Source of the DNA: SZUA-36 sp963704855
Lineage (GTDB): Bacteria; Pseudomonadota; Gammaproteobacteria; Xanthomonadales; SZUA-36
Length of the DNA: 64,000 nt
Reading direction: 5' to 3'
NCBI GenBank assembly: GCA_963704855.1
Contig: CAVPHY010000010.1
Span: 146,307 to 210,306 of the forward strand
Shown: positions 8,881-17,349 of the stretch, in pieces
Numbering within the stretch: position 1 is the stretch's first letter
Layout: each line of letters starts with the position of its first letter
The notes under the pieces: generated by a model
Database searches by the model: none
The model's input: only the letters and a program-made list of their open reading frames with translations
What the model was told of the DNA's origin: nothing
Program-made: the position numbers and the translations under genes

Positions 8881-10105
8881 TACAGGCTGCCCAAAGCCCG
8901 AACAGGATCCAGATCAACGATGACGTATAGGTGCCGTAAAGTGCGAAATGGGAGTTGAGCGGAAACAGCACCAACGCCAGGGCCAATGCGAAAGGAAAGG
9001 CCTCAGTCCGGCGTGCGGTGGTCATCGTACGCCAGAAACGCAACACCAGTACAAAGCCTGCGAACAAGCCGAGCAAACCGATGCTGCCGGTGTCCGCCAT
9101 GACTTCAAGCACCAGGTTATGCGCATGCGTCGCACCCGATTTACCACCCGAATTCTGTATATGAATGTCATCGGGAGCAGCGTAATCCATATAGGCCCTG
9201 GGGAAGGCCCGTACACCCACGCCATTAACCGGGTGTGCCCTGAACATGACCAGGCTGGTATTGAAAATGGGCATGCGCAGATTACTCGCGACACTGACAG
9301 CCTTGCCGGTGCCTTGCGTAATGATCAGCGATTGTTCAAGACGCGCCTGGAACAGGGGTGAAACCAGGTAGCTGCCGATAATCGCGGTGAAAACAAAAAC
9401 GGGAATCGATAATGACGCCTTCCTCAGGTCACGGTTTTCACGCCGTGCCATCAACCATACGTAGACCAGCAGAACCAGGCCCATGATCAGCCAGCCGGCC
9501 CGCATACCTGCAATCAGAACCGCCCCCAGTGTCAGTGTGAATGCAGCCACCCAGGCCCAGGGGGGCCAGTGTCTGCGGGCATGCTCCAGCAGTAACGGGG
9601 ATAACATCGCCAGCGTCGGACCGAAAAACTGGTATTTTTGCACGAACATGGCGTTCAGCCGGTCGGGATTCATTGCAATACCGAACAGGTCAACACCAAA
9701 AATCAGCTGGACAAAACCATCCACCGCCCAGAAAACAAGCAGGTAGGAGGTCCACCGGATCACCCGCCAGCGAGCCGAATCGGCACGCAGCAAAACAGCC
9801 ATACTGAGTACTGCGGCCAGGAAACGCAGCGCTGCCAAAGAACTGGTCCAGCTCTTTTGTGGCATGAAAGAATCAAGGCTCGATGCCATCATGGGCAGCC
9901 AGAAACACAGGAAGATGGGCACAACGATAATGGCAACACGGCGGATTCGCTGACGGTTTTCTTCTGAACGGGCCAAAAACGGTAAACACAAGGCGAATAC
10001 CGACAATGGAATTTCTGCCAATCTGCCAAATGGCAGTAATGCAAAAAATGAGACTGCCAGCCACGAGGGCCAGTCATCCTGCAATCGCTTGAGCATTAGT
10101 TTCAT
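8861..10105 (-). CDS. O-antigen ligase family membrane protein
   Basis: This 414-residue protein has about 10-12 predicted transmembrane segments and the Wzy_C/O-antigen-ligase signature. A large periplasmic loop near residues 270-330 contains HPVNGVGVRAFPRAY and ATHAHNLVLEVMADTGSIGLLGL, including the conserved histidine region of WaaL-type enzymes. WaaL joins undecaprenyl-PP-linked O-antigen to lipid A-core; Wzy-like polymerases and other glycan ligases share this architecture, so the acceptor is not certain. The start overlaps the glycosyltransferase stop (ATGA at 10102-10105), and the 3' end overlaps waaA. Confidence 0.88.
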   Translation of the reverse strand: MKLMLKRLQDDWPSWLAVSFFALLPFGRLAEIPLSVFALCLPFLARSEENRQRIRRVAIIVVPIFLCFWLPMMASSLDSFMPQKSWTSSLAALRFLAAVLSMAVLLRADSARWRVIRWTSYLLVFWAVDGFVQLIFGVDLFGIAMNPDRLNAMFVQKYQFFGPTLAMLSPLLLEHARRHWPPWAWVAAFTLTLGAVLIAGMRAGWLIMGLVLLVYVWLMARRENRDLRKASLSIPVFVFTAIIGSYLVSPLFQARLEQSLIITQGTGKAVSVASNLRMPIFNTSLVMFRAHPVNGVGVRAFPRAYMDYAAPDDIHIQNSGGKSGATHAHNLVLEVMADTGSIGLLGLFAGFVLVLRFWRTMTTARRTEAFPFALALALVLFPLNSHFALYGTYTSSLIWILFGLWAACIDNHPA

Positions 10106-10614
10106 CGGTGCTCCTCACCTAGGACAGCGTGGTACAAAGCGATGGTCTGGTTCATGGAATCCTGCAATGAAAACGCATCACTGTTTTTGACTGTAGGTGC
10201 TTGCTGTAAAAAATCACGTGTTTTCTGAATCAGGGCAGGCAGGTTGTCCGGCTCAACAGCCCCTTGCGGAAACATTTCCCGGAGTATTTCATGAACACCG
10301 CCATGATCCCAAGCAATGACCGGAACACCCAGCGACAGGGCCTCCGATACGATTCTGCCGAACGCTTCCGGTGGGTCGCTGCAAAGACTGAATACCAGGC
10401 TTGAAGCGGTCATCCAGTCGCGCATATCCGTTCTCACACCGCAGAACGTCAGTTTATCACCCAGCTTGTGTCGCTCAGCCAGGCCTTCCAGTTCATTGAT
10501 AAAGCGTGACCCGGGTTTTGCACGGCCCAGGATTACGGCGTGAATATCATCGAACTCCGAGTGCAGCGCGGCCAGTAATTCGATGAAGCTCGCATGACCC
10601 TTGTAACGGGACAA
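10102..10614 (-). pseudogene. GT4 glycosyltransferase, C-terminal half (frameshifted)
   Basis: This is the continuation of the glycosyltransferase that begins at 11215, read in the next frame. It carries the GT-B nucleotide-sugar-binding half: SRYKGHASFIELLAALH, then the EAFGRIVSEALSLGVPVIAW block with the conserved Glu-x7-Glu of GT4 enzymes. The segment itself has only a TTG at 10614 as a possible start and no evident ribosome binding site. The N-terminal frame ends PGRL just where SRYKG should follow. Deleting one base at about 10612-10616 restores a continuous protein of about 370 residues. Either the gene is inactive, the base is a sequencing or assembly error, or the halves are made by frameshifting. 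I think the first two are more likely. Confidence 0.75.
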
Positions 10615-11215
10615 GCCGACCCGGTAGCAGCAGGATTCTCTTGTTTTTCAGCTGGGGAAACTCAGCGTAAGTGTTTTGCCGCCACTCCTCTGAAGGCTGG
10701 TATCCGTAAGGGAAGTTTTCACGGCTGGTGCCACCATATATCGTATGCAATTGTGGACTGTCCGCGGGCAGATAGTTTTTCAGGGTGTAAGTACGGATAT
10801 GATCGGAAACAGCGATCACCCGGTCGCCACGAGCCATGATCGCACTATAACTGCTGACCGAATATTGACCATGCATGGAGGTAATAAAAACCGGCCGTTT
10901 GTCGGCCGGCAACTTACGTATTGCAAGGTGGCAAATCCAGGCTGGCAAACGGGAGTGTACATGCACGATGTCCGGCTGATTCTGCAATAACCATTCACGC
11001 AAGCGACGAATATAAGACAAGGTAGCCAGGCGTTTTCGTCCGATCGGCCAGTCCAGCCAGTCCGCACCGGCGGCTTTCACGCGCTCTGCCAACGGCCCTT
11101 TTGCCGCCACGACCGTAACCCGGTGGTCCGCCGCACGCAGGAACTCGGTGGTCTCGACGGCGACCATTTCTGATCCACCTATATCGAGAGACACCAGCGC
11201 CTGTACTACGTGCAT
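10547..11215 (-). pseudogene. GT4 glycosyltransferase, N-terminal half (frameshifted)
   Basis: The N-terminal domain of a GT-B glycosyltransferase, probably acting on LPS core or O-antigen given its place upstream of the O-antigen ligase and waaA. It contains SLDIGGSEMVAVE (the Gly-rich acceptor-side loop), DIVHVHSRLPAW and ITSMHGQYSV. It reaches the interdomain KRILLLPGRL and then goes out of frame into about 17 unrelated residues (VPLQGSCELH...) before a stop at 10547. The frame with the true C-terminal half starts at 10614. ATG 11215 lies 13 bases after the zf-CHCC stop. Substrate specificity cannot be read from sequence. Confidence 0.78.
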
Positions 11216-11228
11216 GAAGACAGGCGAC

Positions 11229-11399
11229 TTAGTTGGTCAGTGTGTAGTGTGTACCGCAATACGGGCAAGAGGCTTCACCGCTGTCCTCGATGGGCAGAAA
11301 TACACGCGGGTGAGCGTTCCAAAGCTTTTGATTGGATTGTGGGCATGAAAGCGGCAGGTCAGCGCGGCTTATCTTCAACCCGTTTTTTTGTATTTGCAT
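11229..11399 (-). CDS. zf-CHCC zinc-finger domain protein (56 aa)
   Basis: This very short gene was found by reading the gap between the glycosyltransferase and glnE. The 56-residue protein contains ISRADLPLSCP, LWNAHPRVFLPIE and ASCPYCGTHYTL. The putative zinc ligands are Cys19, His30, Cys45 and Cys48. This is the zf-CHCC family (PF10276), related to the zinc-binding tail of mitochondrial NDUFS6 and widespread as a stand-alone small protein in proteobacteria. Its function is not defined. ATG 11399 is the only plausible start in frame. In beta- and gammaproteobacteria similar genes often sit near LPS core genes or ilvE. Confidence 0.85.
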   Translation of the reverse strand: MQIQKNGLKISRADLPLSCPQSNQKLWNAHPRVFLPIEDSGEASCPYCGTHYTLTN

Positions 11400-11469
11400 A
11401 TTCCAGGCTGTTGTCCTGGGCGTCGGTGCGATGAGTCACTGTCATCTCCACAAAATAAGAAAGTGTATT

Positions 11470-14121
11470 CTACCCCAATATCTCCTCACATAATGCCTGC
11501 GTGGTAAGGGGTAATGACAAGGTTCCAAGCTCGGTGTCATCCACCAGGGTAGCTTGCAAGCGGGCGTGCATAAGTTGTTCGTAAGCGCTGTCCAGTATTT
11601 TGAGGGTGCTGGCGTTTATCCAGCCGCAATCGTGCAGTGCTTTCAACTGGGAGCCAAGCTGTGTAGACCCGATCACCCCGGGATGGTTTTCAGCGTTGAG
11701 CAATAAACCCAGTTGCACCACGAACTCGATATCCAGTAAGCCTCCGCGGCCATGTTTGAGAGGATTGGTGTCGCCGTGTTCGGCACGTATCCGCTCACGC
11801 ATATTGCGCACTTCGGTTTTGACCAAGGTTTTATCCCGTACCGTCGTGAGCACCTCCTGGCGGATTGCTGAAAAATCTTCAGCGGTTTGCGTATCACCGG
11901 CAACCGGCCTGGCGCGTGTCAACGCCTGCAACTCCCATACCCAGGCTTCTTCCTGCTGGTAGCGTCTGAAGGCATCCACGCTCGAGACCAGCAACCCGGC
12001 CCTGCCGTTGGGTCGTAGCCTGGCGTCGGTACTATACAGACGTCCGGACGGGGTGGTCGCCGACATAAAGCTGAGCATGCGGCGCGCGACGTTCGTATGG
12101 TAACGCTCGGCCGAGAGCGGGCGGTCGCCATCGGATGCCCCTTTAACGGGCTGGTACAAAAAAATCAGGTCCAGGTCGGAATCAAAACCCAGCGCCGAGG
12201 CGCCGAGACTGCCATAGGCGATGACGGCGAGCCCGGGGCCCGGTAGTCGACCATGGCGCTCCTCCATTTCACGTTCTGATAAAAACAACACGGCCTGCAC
12301 CAGATTTTGCGCAAGCTGGCTCAATACAACGCTGGCTTCAAAAGCCGAAATCGTTGATTTCAGTACCGCCACCGCAATCCGCAGGCTGATCATCTGTTTG
12401 ACGTAGTTCAGATCCTGCAGGCTTGTTTCGGTATCCTCAAAGCCATTCAAAACCCGTTGAACACCGGCCTGAATATCCTTTTTTGTGGGTGGATAGGCGC
12501 CAAGGCTGGGGTCTATCAACTCGTCCAGCAATGCCGGGTAGCGGGTTACGGCCTCGGCGACACGTTTGCTGGTGGCAAACAGTTCCAGCATGCGTTTGCT
12601 GGCGCCCGGATTCTGTACGAGTAGCGACAGGTACGCACTACGCCTGCAAATCGAAGAAACCAGGTCGAGGACACGGTTGACGATCGCATCGTCCGCTGAC
12701 ATGGCGTTGAACTGCTCCAGCAATAAAGGCATAAACTGGTCGAGACGTTGGGATGCGCGCTGGCTCAGCGATAACCGGTTCAGTCGTTTGACAAAGCCGG
12801 ACAGGGGCTCCCGGTTCGCGACATCCTGGCCTAGCTCGCGGTTGGTATTACGCATTCTATGCCAGCGGGCATTCCAGGGATTTGTTTCATCGACGGTTTC
12901 GGCTGGTTGAGGCAGGCTTCTTTCAAACAGGGTCTGAACCCTGTTTCGGACCTGCTCGAGCGCGACCTGGAAATCCGGCATATTCGCAAAACCCATGGCC
13001 CGGGCGACCCTCAAGCCATCTTCACCTGCTGGCACCCGGTGGGTTTGTTGATCGTGTAAGGCCTGGATACGGTTTTCTGTTCTGCGCAAAAACCGGTAAG
13101 CGGCCAGTATTTCTGAAACCGTCTCCTCCGGCAGAATCTTCAGCTTGTTTAAACCGGCTGCGGCCCTGAATATCTCGGGTGTTTGTAGATCGGGTTCGCG
13201 GCCGCCGCGCAGTAGCTGGAAGGTCTGCACCAGGAATTCGATCTCGCGTATACCACCCGGGCCGCGTTTGATGTCGTCCAGGCGGTCTTTCCGCAAGGCG
13301 TCTTCGCGGACGTTTGCATGCATGACCCGCAGGGCTTCAATGGCTCCGAAATCGATGTAACGACGGTAAACAAAAGGTTTCAATATACCCAGCAACTGGT
13401 CGCCGGCAACAATATCGCCCGCGACGGCGCGCGCCTTGATCAATGCATAACGCTCCCAGTCCCGCCCCTCGCGTTGATAATATTGTTCAAGTGCAGCAAA
13501 ACTGCTGACCAGGGGCCCGGAATCCCCAAAAGGCCTCAGGCGGGTATCCACCCGGAAACAGAAGCCATCGGCAGTTATCTCGGACAGGCTGCGTATGATG
13601 CTGCGGGCCAGGCGTGTAAAAAACTGTTCATTGGCCAGCCCGCGGCGACCATCGCAGACACCCTGTTCCGGATAACAGAAAATAATATCAATGTCAGATG
13701 ACAGGTTAAGTTCATAGCCACCCAGTTTACCGAGTCCAATGACAATCAGTTTCTGAGCTTCACCTTCCGGACTTCGCGGAACACCGAGCTTTTCCTCGAG
13801 CTCCCGGGTGTGGTGGCTGATGGCGGCCTGCAGGCAAACGTCGGCGAGCGTGCTCAGATCGGCGAGGATTTCATCCACCGGGGCAAGTTCGTTCAGGTCA
13901 CGCCAGATCAGACGCATCATTTCCCTGTTGCGAAACTGGCGTAATGCAGGCTCAAGCCCTTTTTCTTCAATGCCTGATGCCAGTTGGGCGGCACTGGGGG
14001 GACTCGTGTTTTCCAATCGGCCGGAAGTACTCAAATCTTCAAGCCAATCGGGGTGGCGGTTTACCAACTGGTTCAGAAAAGGGCTGAATTCGAGAACATT
14101 GCGTTGACTGCTTGAAGACAT
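11470..14121 (-). CDS. glnE: Bifunctional glutamine synthetase adenylyltransferase/deadenylase
   Basis: This 883-residue protein has two nucleotidyltransferase domains. The N-terminal adenylyl-removing domain carries GLGKLGGYELNLSSDID near residues 130-147. The C-terminal adenylyl-transferring domain carries GSLGASALGFDSDLD near residues 630-645. Both have the G-x-D-x-D pattern required for metal binding. Linker signatures GPGGIREIEFLVQ and GRGGLLDIEFVVQ are present in each half. GlnE adds and removes AMP on glutamine synthetase under control of PII. It is somewhat shorter than the E. coli enzyme (946), mostly at the extreme N-terminus. The next gene upstream, an NhaD-type transporter, ends 30 bases away. 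Confidence 0.95.
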   Translation of the reverse strand: MSSSSQRNVLEFSPFLNQLVNRHPDWLEDLSTSGRLENTSPPSAAQLASGIEEKGLEPALRQFRNREMMRLIWRDLNELAPVDEILADLSTLADVCLQAAISHHTRELEEKLGVPRSPEGEAQKLIVIGLGKLGGYELNLSSDIDIIFCYPEQGVCDGRRGLANEQFFTRLARSIIRSLSEITADGFCFRVDTRLRPFGDSGPLVSSFAALEQYYQREGRDWERYALIKARAVAGDIVAGDQLLGILKPFVYRRYIDFGAIEALRVMHANVREDALRKDRLDDIKRGPGGIREIEFLVQTFQLLRGGREPDLQTPEIFRAAAGLNKLKILPEETVSEILAAYRFLRRTENRIQALHDQQTHRVPAGEDGLRVARAMGFANMPDFQVALEQVRNRVQTLFERSLPQPAETVDETNPWNARWHRMRNTNRELGQDVANREPLSGFVKRLNRLSLSQRASQRLDQFMPLLLEQFNAMSADDAIVNRVLDLVSSICRRSAYLSLLVQNPGASKRMLELFATSKRVAEAVTRYPALLDELIDPSLGAYPPTKKDIQAGVQRVLNGFEDTETSLQDLNYVKQMISLRIAVAVLKSTISAFEASVVLSQLAQNLVQAVLFLSEREMEERHGRLPGPGLAVIAYGSLGASALGFDSDLDLIFLYQPVKGASDGDRPLSAERYHTNVARRMLSFMSATTPSGRLYSTDARLRPNGRAGLLVSSVDAFRRYQQEEAWVWELQALTRARPVAGDTQTAEDFSAIRQEVLTTVRDKTLVKTEVRNMRERIRAEHGDTNPLKHGRGGLLDIEFVVQLGLLLNAENHPGVIGSTQLGSQLKALHDCGWINASTLKILDSAYEQLMHARLQATLVDDTELGTLSLPLTTQALCEEILG

Positions 14122-14151
14122 GGATAGAGTATAGCCGTGTTTGCAGATGAG

Positions 14152-15495
14152 CTAGCCGACGGTGATTGGCCGGTTGAAAAAATCGAAGAAGAAATAGAAT
14201 ACCAGGCTGGACATGATCAACGTCACCAGCATCGCTGGAGTACCTTTGCGAAACCAGAGGCCAGGCGTGATGGCTAAGGACGGATCGTTTTCCCGTTTTG
14301 CCAGTCTTTCTGAAATCGTTACGATATAGACATTGGCGGTAGAGCCGATATGGGTACCATTTCCGCCCATACCCACACCAACAGCGAGCGCCCACCACAG
14401 CGGCGTCACGTTTATCGCCTGTTGTTCCAGTCCGAGCAGGATCGGTATCATCGCGGCGGTGAATGGGATGTTGTCAATTGCAGCCGATAGAATGGCAGCA
14501 GACCACAGCAGCACCAGCGTCGCGGTCAATAAGTCTTGCTGAATCAAAGGTGTAATGAAGTGACCAAGGTGACGTAGAAATCCACTTTGTTCCACACCAC
14601 CAACCACGATGAACAGGCAGATAAAGAAAATCAGGAGCGGAAACTCAACATCCTTCATGGCGTGATCCATTTCAACGTTGCGTGCGAGGAACAACAGGGT
14701 GGTCAGACCGGTGAGTGAGACCATCCAGGGCTGCCAATGGATCTGGTGGTGAATGACGAACAACACCACCATGAAGCCCAGCACGCACAGACTCTGGTAC
14801 CAGAGTTTGCGGTCAACATACCTGGCCTTTTCAGCAAATCCTGCTTCCGGTGCGACCGTCAGTTCCGGTTTTACCGCCAGTTCCTTTTGAAACAGGAACT
14901 TCAGTGTTATCAGGATGCTTATCCAGGCGACAAAAACGATACCGCCCATGTGGTAAATAAAGGCATTGAAACTGATGTCCTTTGCTGAGCCTATCATCAG
15001 GTTGGGTGGGTCTCCGATCAGGGTCGCCACGCCACCGGTATTGGACAGCAGGGCTGCTGCCAACAGGAACGGGATCGGTGAGACTTTCATGGACCTCGCT
15101 ACGAGGATGATGAGCGGTCCGAAAATAACCACCGTGGTTACGTTGTCGAGTAAAAGGGAAAGCGCCGTGACCGCCGAACCCAGCAAGCAGAGCAACAGGA
15201 AAAGACGCCCTTTACTGACCCTGGCCATGTAGGCGGCCATCGCATGGAAACCCCCGGTTGGAATCATGATCGAAACGATGGCCATCATGCAGCCCAACAG
15301 GAACACGACATTCCAGTCAACCGCATGAACTGCGAGGGACGGGGTATAGAAATCGTAAAACTGTCCCACCATGATCATGATTAGTGCGCCCAGCATGGCA
15401 AATTTCGCACGGTGAAAACCGTGCATTTTTTCAGTGAAGATACCGATAAATGTCGCGACGAGCACAACACCCGAAATAAGCATTGCGTCACTCAT
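14152..15495 (-). CDS. ArsB/NhaD family (ion transporter superfamily) membrane protein
   Basis: This 447-residue polytopic protein of the IT superfamily has about 11-12 transmembrane segments. It has LSLLLDNVTTVVIFGPL (the conserved Asp-Asn-Val-Thr-Thr element), SNTGGVATLIGDPPNLMIG, and a second half with DNIPFTAAMIPIL and GGNGTHIGSTAN, an internal repeat typical of NhaD/ArsB/citrate transporters. NhaD members exchange Na+ for H+; ArsB members export arsenite. Absence of any ars gene nearby favours a cation-antiport role, but this is inference. Its ATG overlaps the stop of the SulP gene (15492-15495), so the two are translated together. Confidence 0.85.
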   Translation of the reverse strand: MSDAMLISGVVLVATFIGIFTEKMHGFHRAKFAMLGALIMIMVGQFYDFYTPSLAVHAVDWNVVFLLGCMMAIVSIMIPTGGFHAMAAYMARVSKGRLFLLLCLLGSAVTALSLLLDNVTTVVIFGPLIILVARSMKVSPIPFLLAAALLSNTGGVATLIGDPPNLMIGSAKDISFNAFIYHMGGIVFVAWISILITLKFLFQKELAVKPELTVAPEAGFAEKARYVDRKLWYQSLCVLGFMVVLFVIHHQIHWQPWMVSLTGLTTLLFLARNVEMDHAMKDVEFPLLIFFICLFIVVGGVEQSGFLRHLGHFITPLIQQDLLTATLVLLWSAAILSAAIDNIPFTAAMIPILLGLEQQAINVTPLWWALAVGVGMGGNGTHIGSTANVYIVTISERLAKRENDPSLAITPGLWFRKGTPAMLVTLIMSSLVFYFFFDFFNRPITVG

Positions 15496-17129
15496 GACGA
15501 GGCGTCGGTCTTCAGAAACTCGACGGCGGCCCGCAACGCCTCATTGCGGGTATCAAATCGGCTGGTATCCTTGATCAGCTTCAGGACACCGATCTGGCCC
15601 AGCACACGGGCGACGTGCGATGTCAGGCCGACTACAATCACGTGCTTTTGACCTTCGGTAGCCACCTGGATGATCTGCTCCAGCGCCAATGCAGCGCTGC
15701 CATCCACCCGCGGGACATCCTGCAGGTCGATGATCAGAAGATCATAACTGCCCACGCTGGCGAATTTCCGGGTTAATTCACTGGCCGCGCCAAAACTGAT
15801 CAGGCCGGACAGGTGCAATATCATGGCACGGCGCTCGCACTGCGCAAAAAGTGCCTTTCCTTCCGCGTCAAAAAGCTCCTCTTCATCCGGGTGTGAAACA
15901 GTCTTGATGTTTTCAACCTGTAACTCGGCCATCTCTTTCACAAAAGCCAGGCTGGCGAGCATGACACCGACCGCCACCGCGGTGATGATATTCACAAAAA
16001 CGGTCAAAGTGAGCACCACGATCATCAGGACGAAATCCACCCGCGGTGCACGGTGGATTATGCGCAGGAAGCGCCAGTCTATGACATCCAGACCCACCTT
16101 GATCAATATACCCGCGAGTGCGGCGTTTGGAATGATGGCGACCAGTGGCCCGAGACCCATGACGACGACAAAGAGTACGATGGAATGGGTTATGCCGGAC
16201 AACGCTGTGAGCCCGCCGGCCTTGATATTGGTTATCGTGCGGATGGAGGCGCCGGCGCCAGGCAGTGACCCGGTCAGCCCTGCGACCATATTTCCCAGGC
16301 CCTGGCCAACAAGTTCCTTGTCCGAATCATGAAATGTCCGGGTCAGGTTATCGGCGACCAGCGAGGTCAATAAGCTGTCGATAGAGCCAAGGGCCGCCAA
16401 CACGGCCGCTGACACGAGCATCTGGTTGAGCAGGGTGAAACTTATCTGCGGCACAACGAAACCGGGCAAGCCGGTGGGCACCTCCCCCAGGCGGGGCGCC
16501 CCCGCGAATAGTAATGCCAGAAGGGAGCAGGCGACCAACGCCAGCAGAGGCGAGGGCACGATACGCGCCAACCGTGCGGGGGTGCGCATAACGATGGCGA
16601 TAGCGACAATGCCGATTATTACGGCGTGAAAATTGGGCTTCTGGACATCAACCGGTAACACGGTGAGCGCATTGATCACGTTCTGCTGACTCTCATAGCC
16701 AAGTAATGGATCCAGCTGCATGATGATCAGGATACAGCCGATGCCAGTCATGAACCCTGAAATCACAGGGTAAGGCATCAGGTTTACATAGCGGCCGAGT
16801 TTCAGATAACCGAATAAAACCTGGAAGCCGCCAGCCATAACCAATACGGTAAAACCAATAGCCGGTTCACTTGAAAACTGTGTAAATACTGATGCCGATA
16901 CAATGGTCATCGGGCCTGTAGGCCCGGAAATCTGGCTCGGAGTACCACCGAACAGTGACGCGAACAGACCCACGAATATGGCGCCGTAAAGACCGGCGAT
17001 CGGCCCGATCCCCGAAGCGACACCAAACGCCAGGGCCAGTGGCAGGGCGACGATAGCCGCGGTCAGACCACCATAAAGATCACCCCTGAAGTTTTCCAGG
17101 GTGATTCTATTGGGTCGAAGGCTCGACAT
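15492..17129 (-). CDS. SulP family anion transporter with STAS domain
   Basis: This 545-residue SLC26/SulP transporter has about 12 hydrophobic segments in residues 20-400, including VALPLALAFGVASGIGP and GGTPSQISGPTGPM. A cytoplasmic STAS domain follows at about 435-535 (LHLSGLISFGAASEL and VPRVDGSAALALEQII). SulP members carry sulfate, bicarbonate or other anions, often coupled to Na+ or H+. Overlap with the NhaD-type antiporter suggests a Na+-coupled uptake and recycling pair, for example bicarbonate uptake driven by a sodium gradient; this is a hypothesis. An exported sulfurtransferase lies upstream on the same strand, 220 bases away, behind a degenerate groEL tail and hairpin. Confidence 0.9.
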   Translation of the reverse strand: MSSLRPNRITLENFRGDLYGGLTAAIVALPLALAFGVASGIGPIAGLYGAIFVGLFASLFGGTPSQISGPTGPMTIVSASVFTQFSSEPAIGFTVLVMAGGFQVLFGYLKLGRYVNLMPYPVISGFMTGIGCILIIMQLDPLLGYESQQNVINALTVLPVDVQKPNFHAVIIGIVAIAIVMRTPARLARIVPSPLLALVACSLLALLFAGAPRLGEVPTGLPGFVVPQISFTLLNQMLVSAAVLAALGSIDSLLTSLVADNLTRTFHDSDKELVGQGLGNMVAGLTGSLPGAGASIRTITNIKAGGLTALSGITHSIVLFVVVMGLGPLVAIIPNAALAGILIKVGLDVIDWRFLRIIHRAPRVDFVLMIVVLTLTVFVNIITAVAVGVMLASLAFVKEMAELQVENIKTVSHPDEEELFDAEGKALFAQCERRAMILHLSGLISFGAASELTRKFASVGSYDLLIIDLQDVPRVDGSAALALEQIIQVATEGQKHVIVVGLTSHVARVLGQIGVLKLIKDTSRFDTRNEALRAAVEFLKTDASS

Positions 17130-17235
17130 ATCGGGCGGGTCTCTTTAAGCGAAATCGGTCGCTTACAATAGTCCAAAAGCAACAATAACGAAAGACCGCG
17201 TTACAGTGGATAGCGGGGTGAAATGTTCGGCCCAA

Positions 17236-17261
17236 TAACCCCCGCTGGTTGGCGGGGGTTA
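17236..17261 (-). terminator. Hairpin terminator downstream of sulfurtransferase
   Basis: Perfect 10-bp arms (17236-17245 and 17252-17261, TAACCCCCGC paired with GCGGGGGTTA) enclose a 6-base loop. On the minus strand it follows the sulfurtransferase gene. The downstream run is weak (TTATTGG), so termination may be partial. The hairpin and its flank are clearly related to the groEL terminator at 18448-18477, sharing the GGTTGGCGGGG core. Confidence 0.65.
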
Positions 17262-17312
17262 CTGTTCACCGGGGTTGAACTACATAAATTGCATCATGCC
17301 GCCCATATTGTT
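17236..17312 (-). repeat. Degenerate duplicate of the groEL 3' end and terminator
   Basis: About 75 bases here align with 18454-18530, the real groEL end. Shared blocks include GGTTGGCGGGG, TGTTCA, GGGTTGAA, CTACAT and CATCATGCCGCCCATA. On the minus strand the copy still reads Met-Gly-Gly-Met-Met-Gln-Phe-Met then TAG, that is, the GGM tail of GroEL with its stop and terminator hairpin. No other part of groEL is present; the sulfurtransferase coding region abuts it at 17350. It is most likely the relic of a duplicated groEL or of a recombination that placed the sulfurtransferase between two copies of the groEL end. Confidence 0.75.
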
Positions 17313-17349
17313 CAAGGGCGGCAAAACGGCTGACTGACACCGTTTGAGG

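Noticed and set aside
10547..10614. Programmed ribosomal frameshifting to join the glycosyltransferase halves
   Set aside because: No slippery heptamer or downstream pseudoknot was seen; a mutation or sequence error is simpler.
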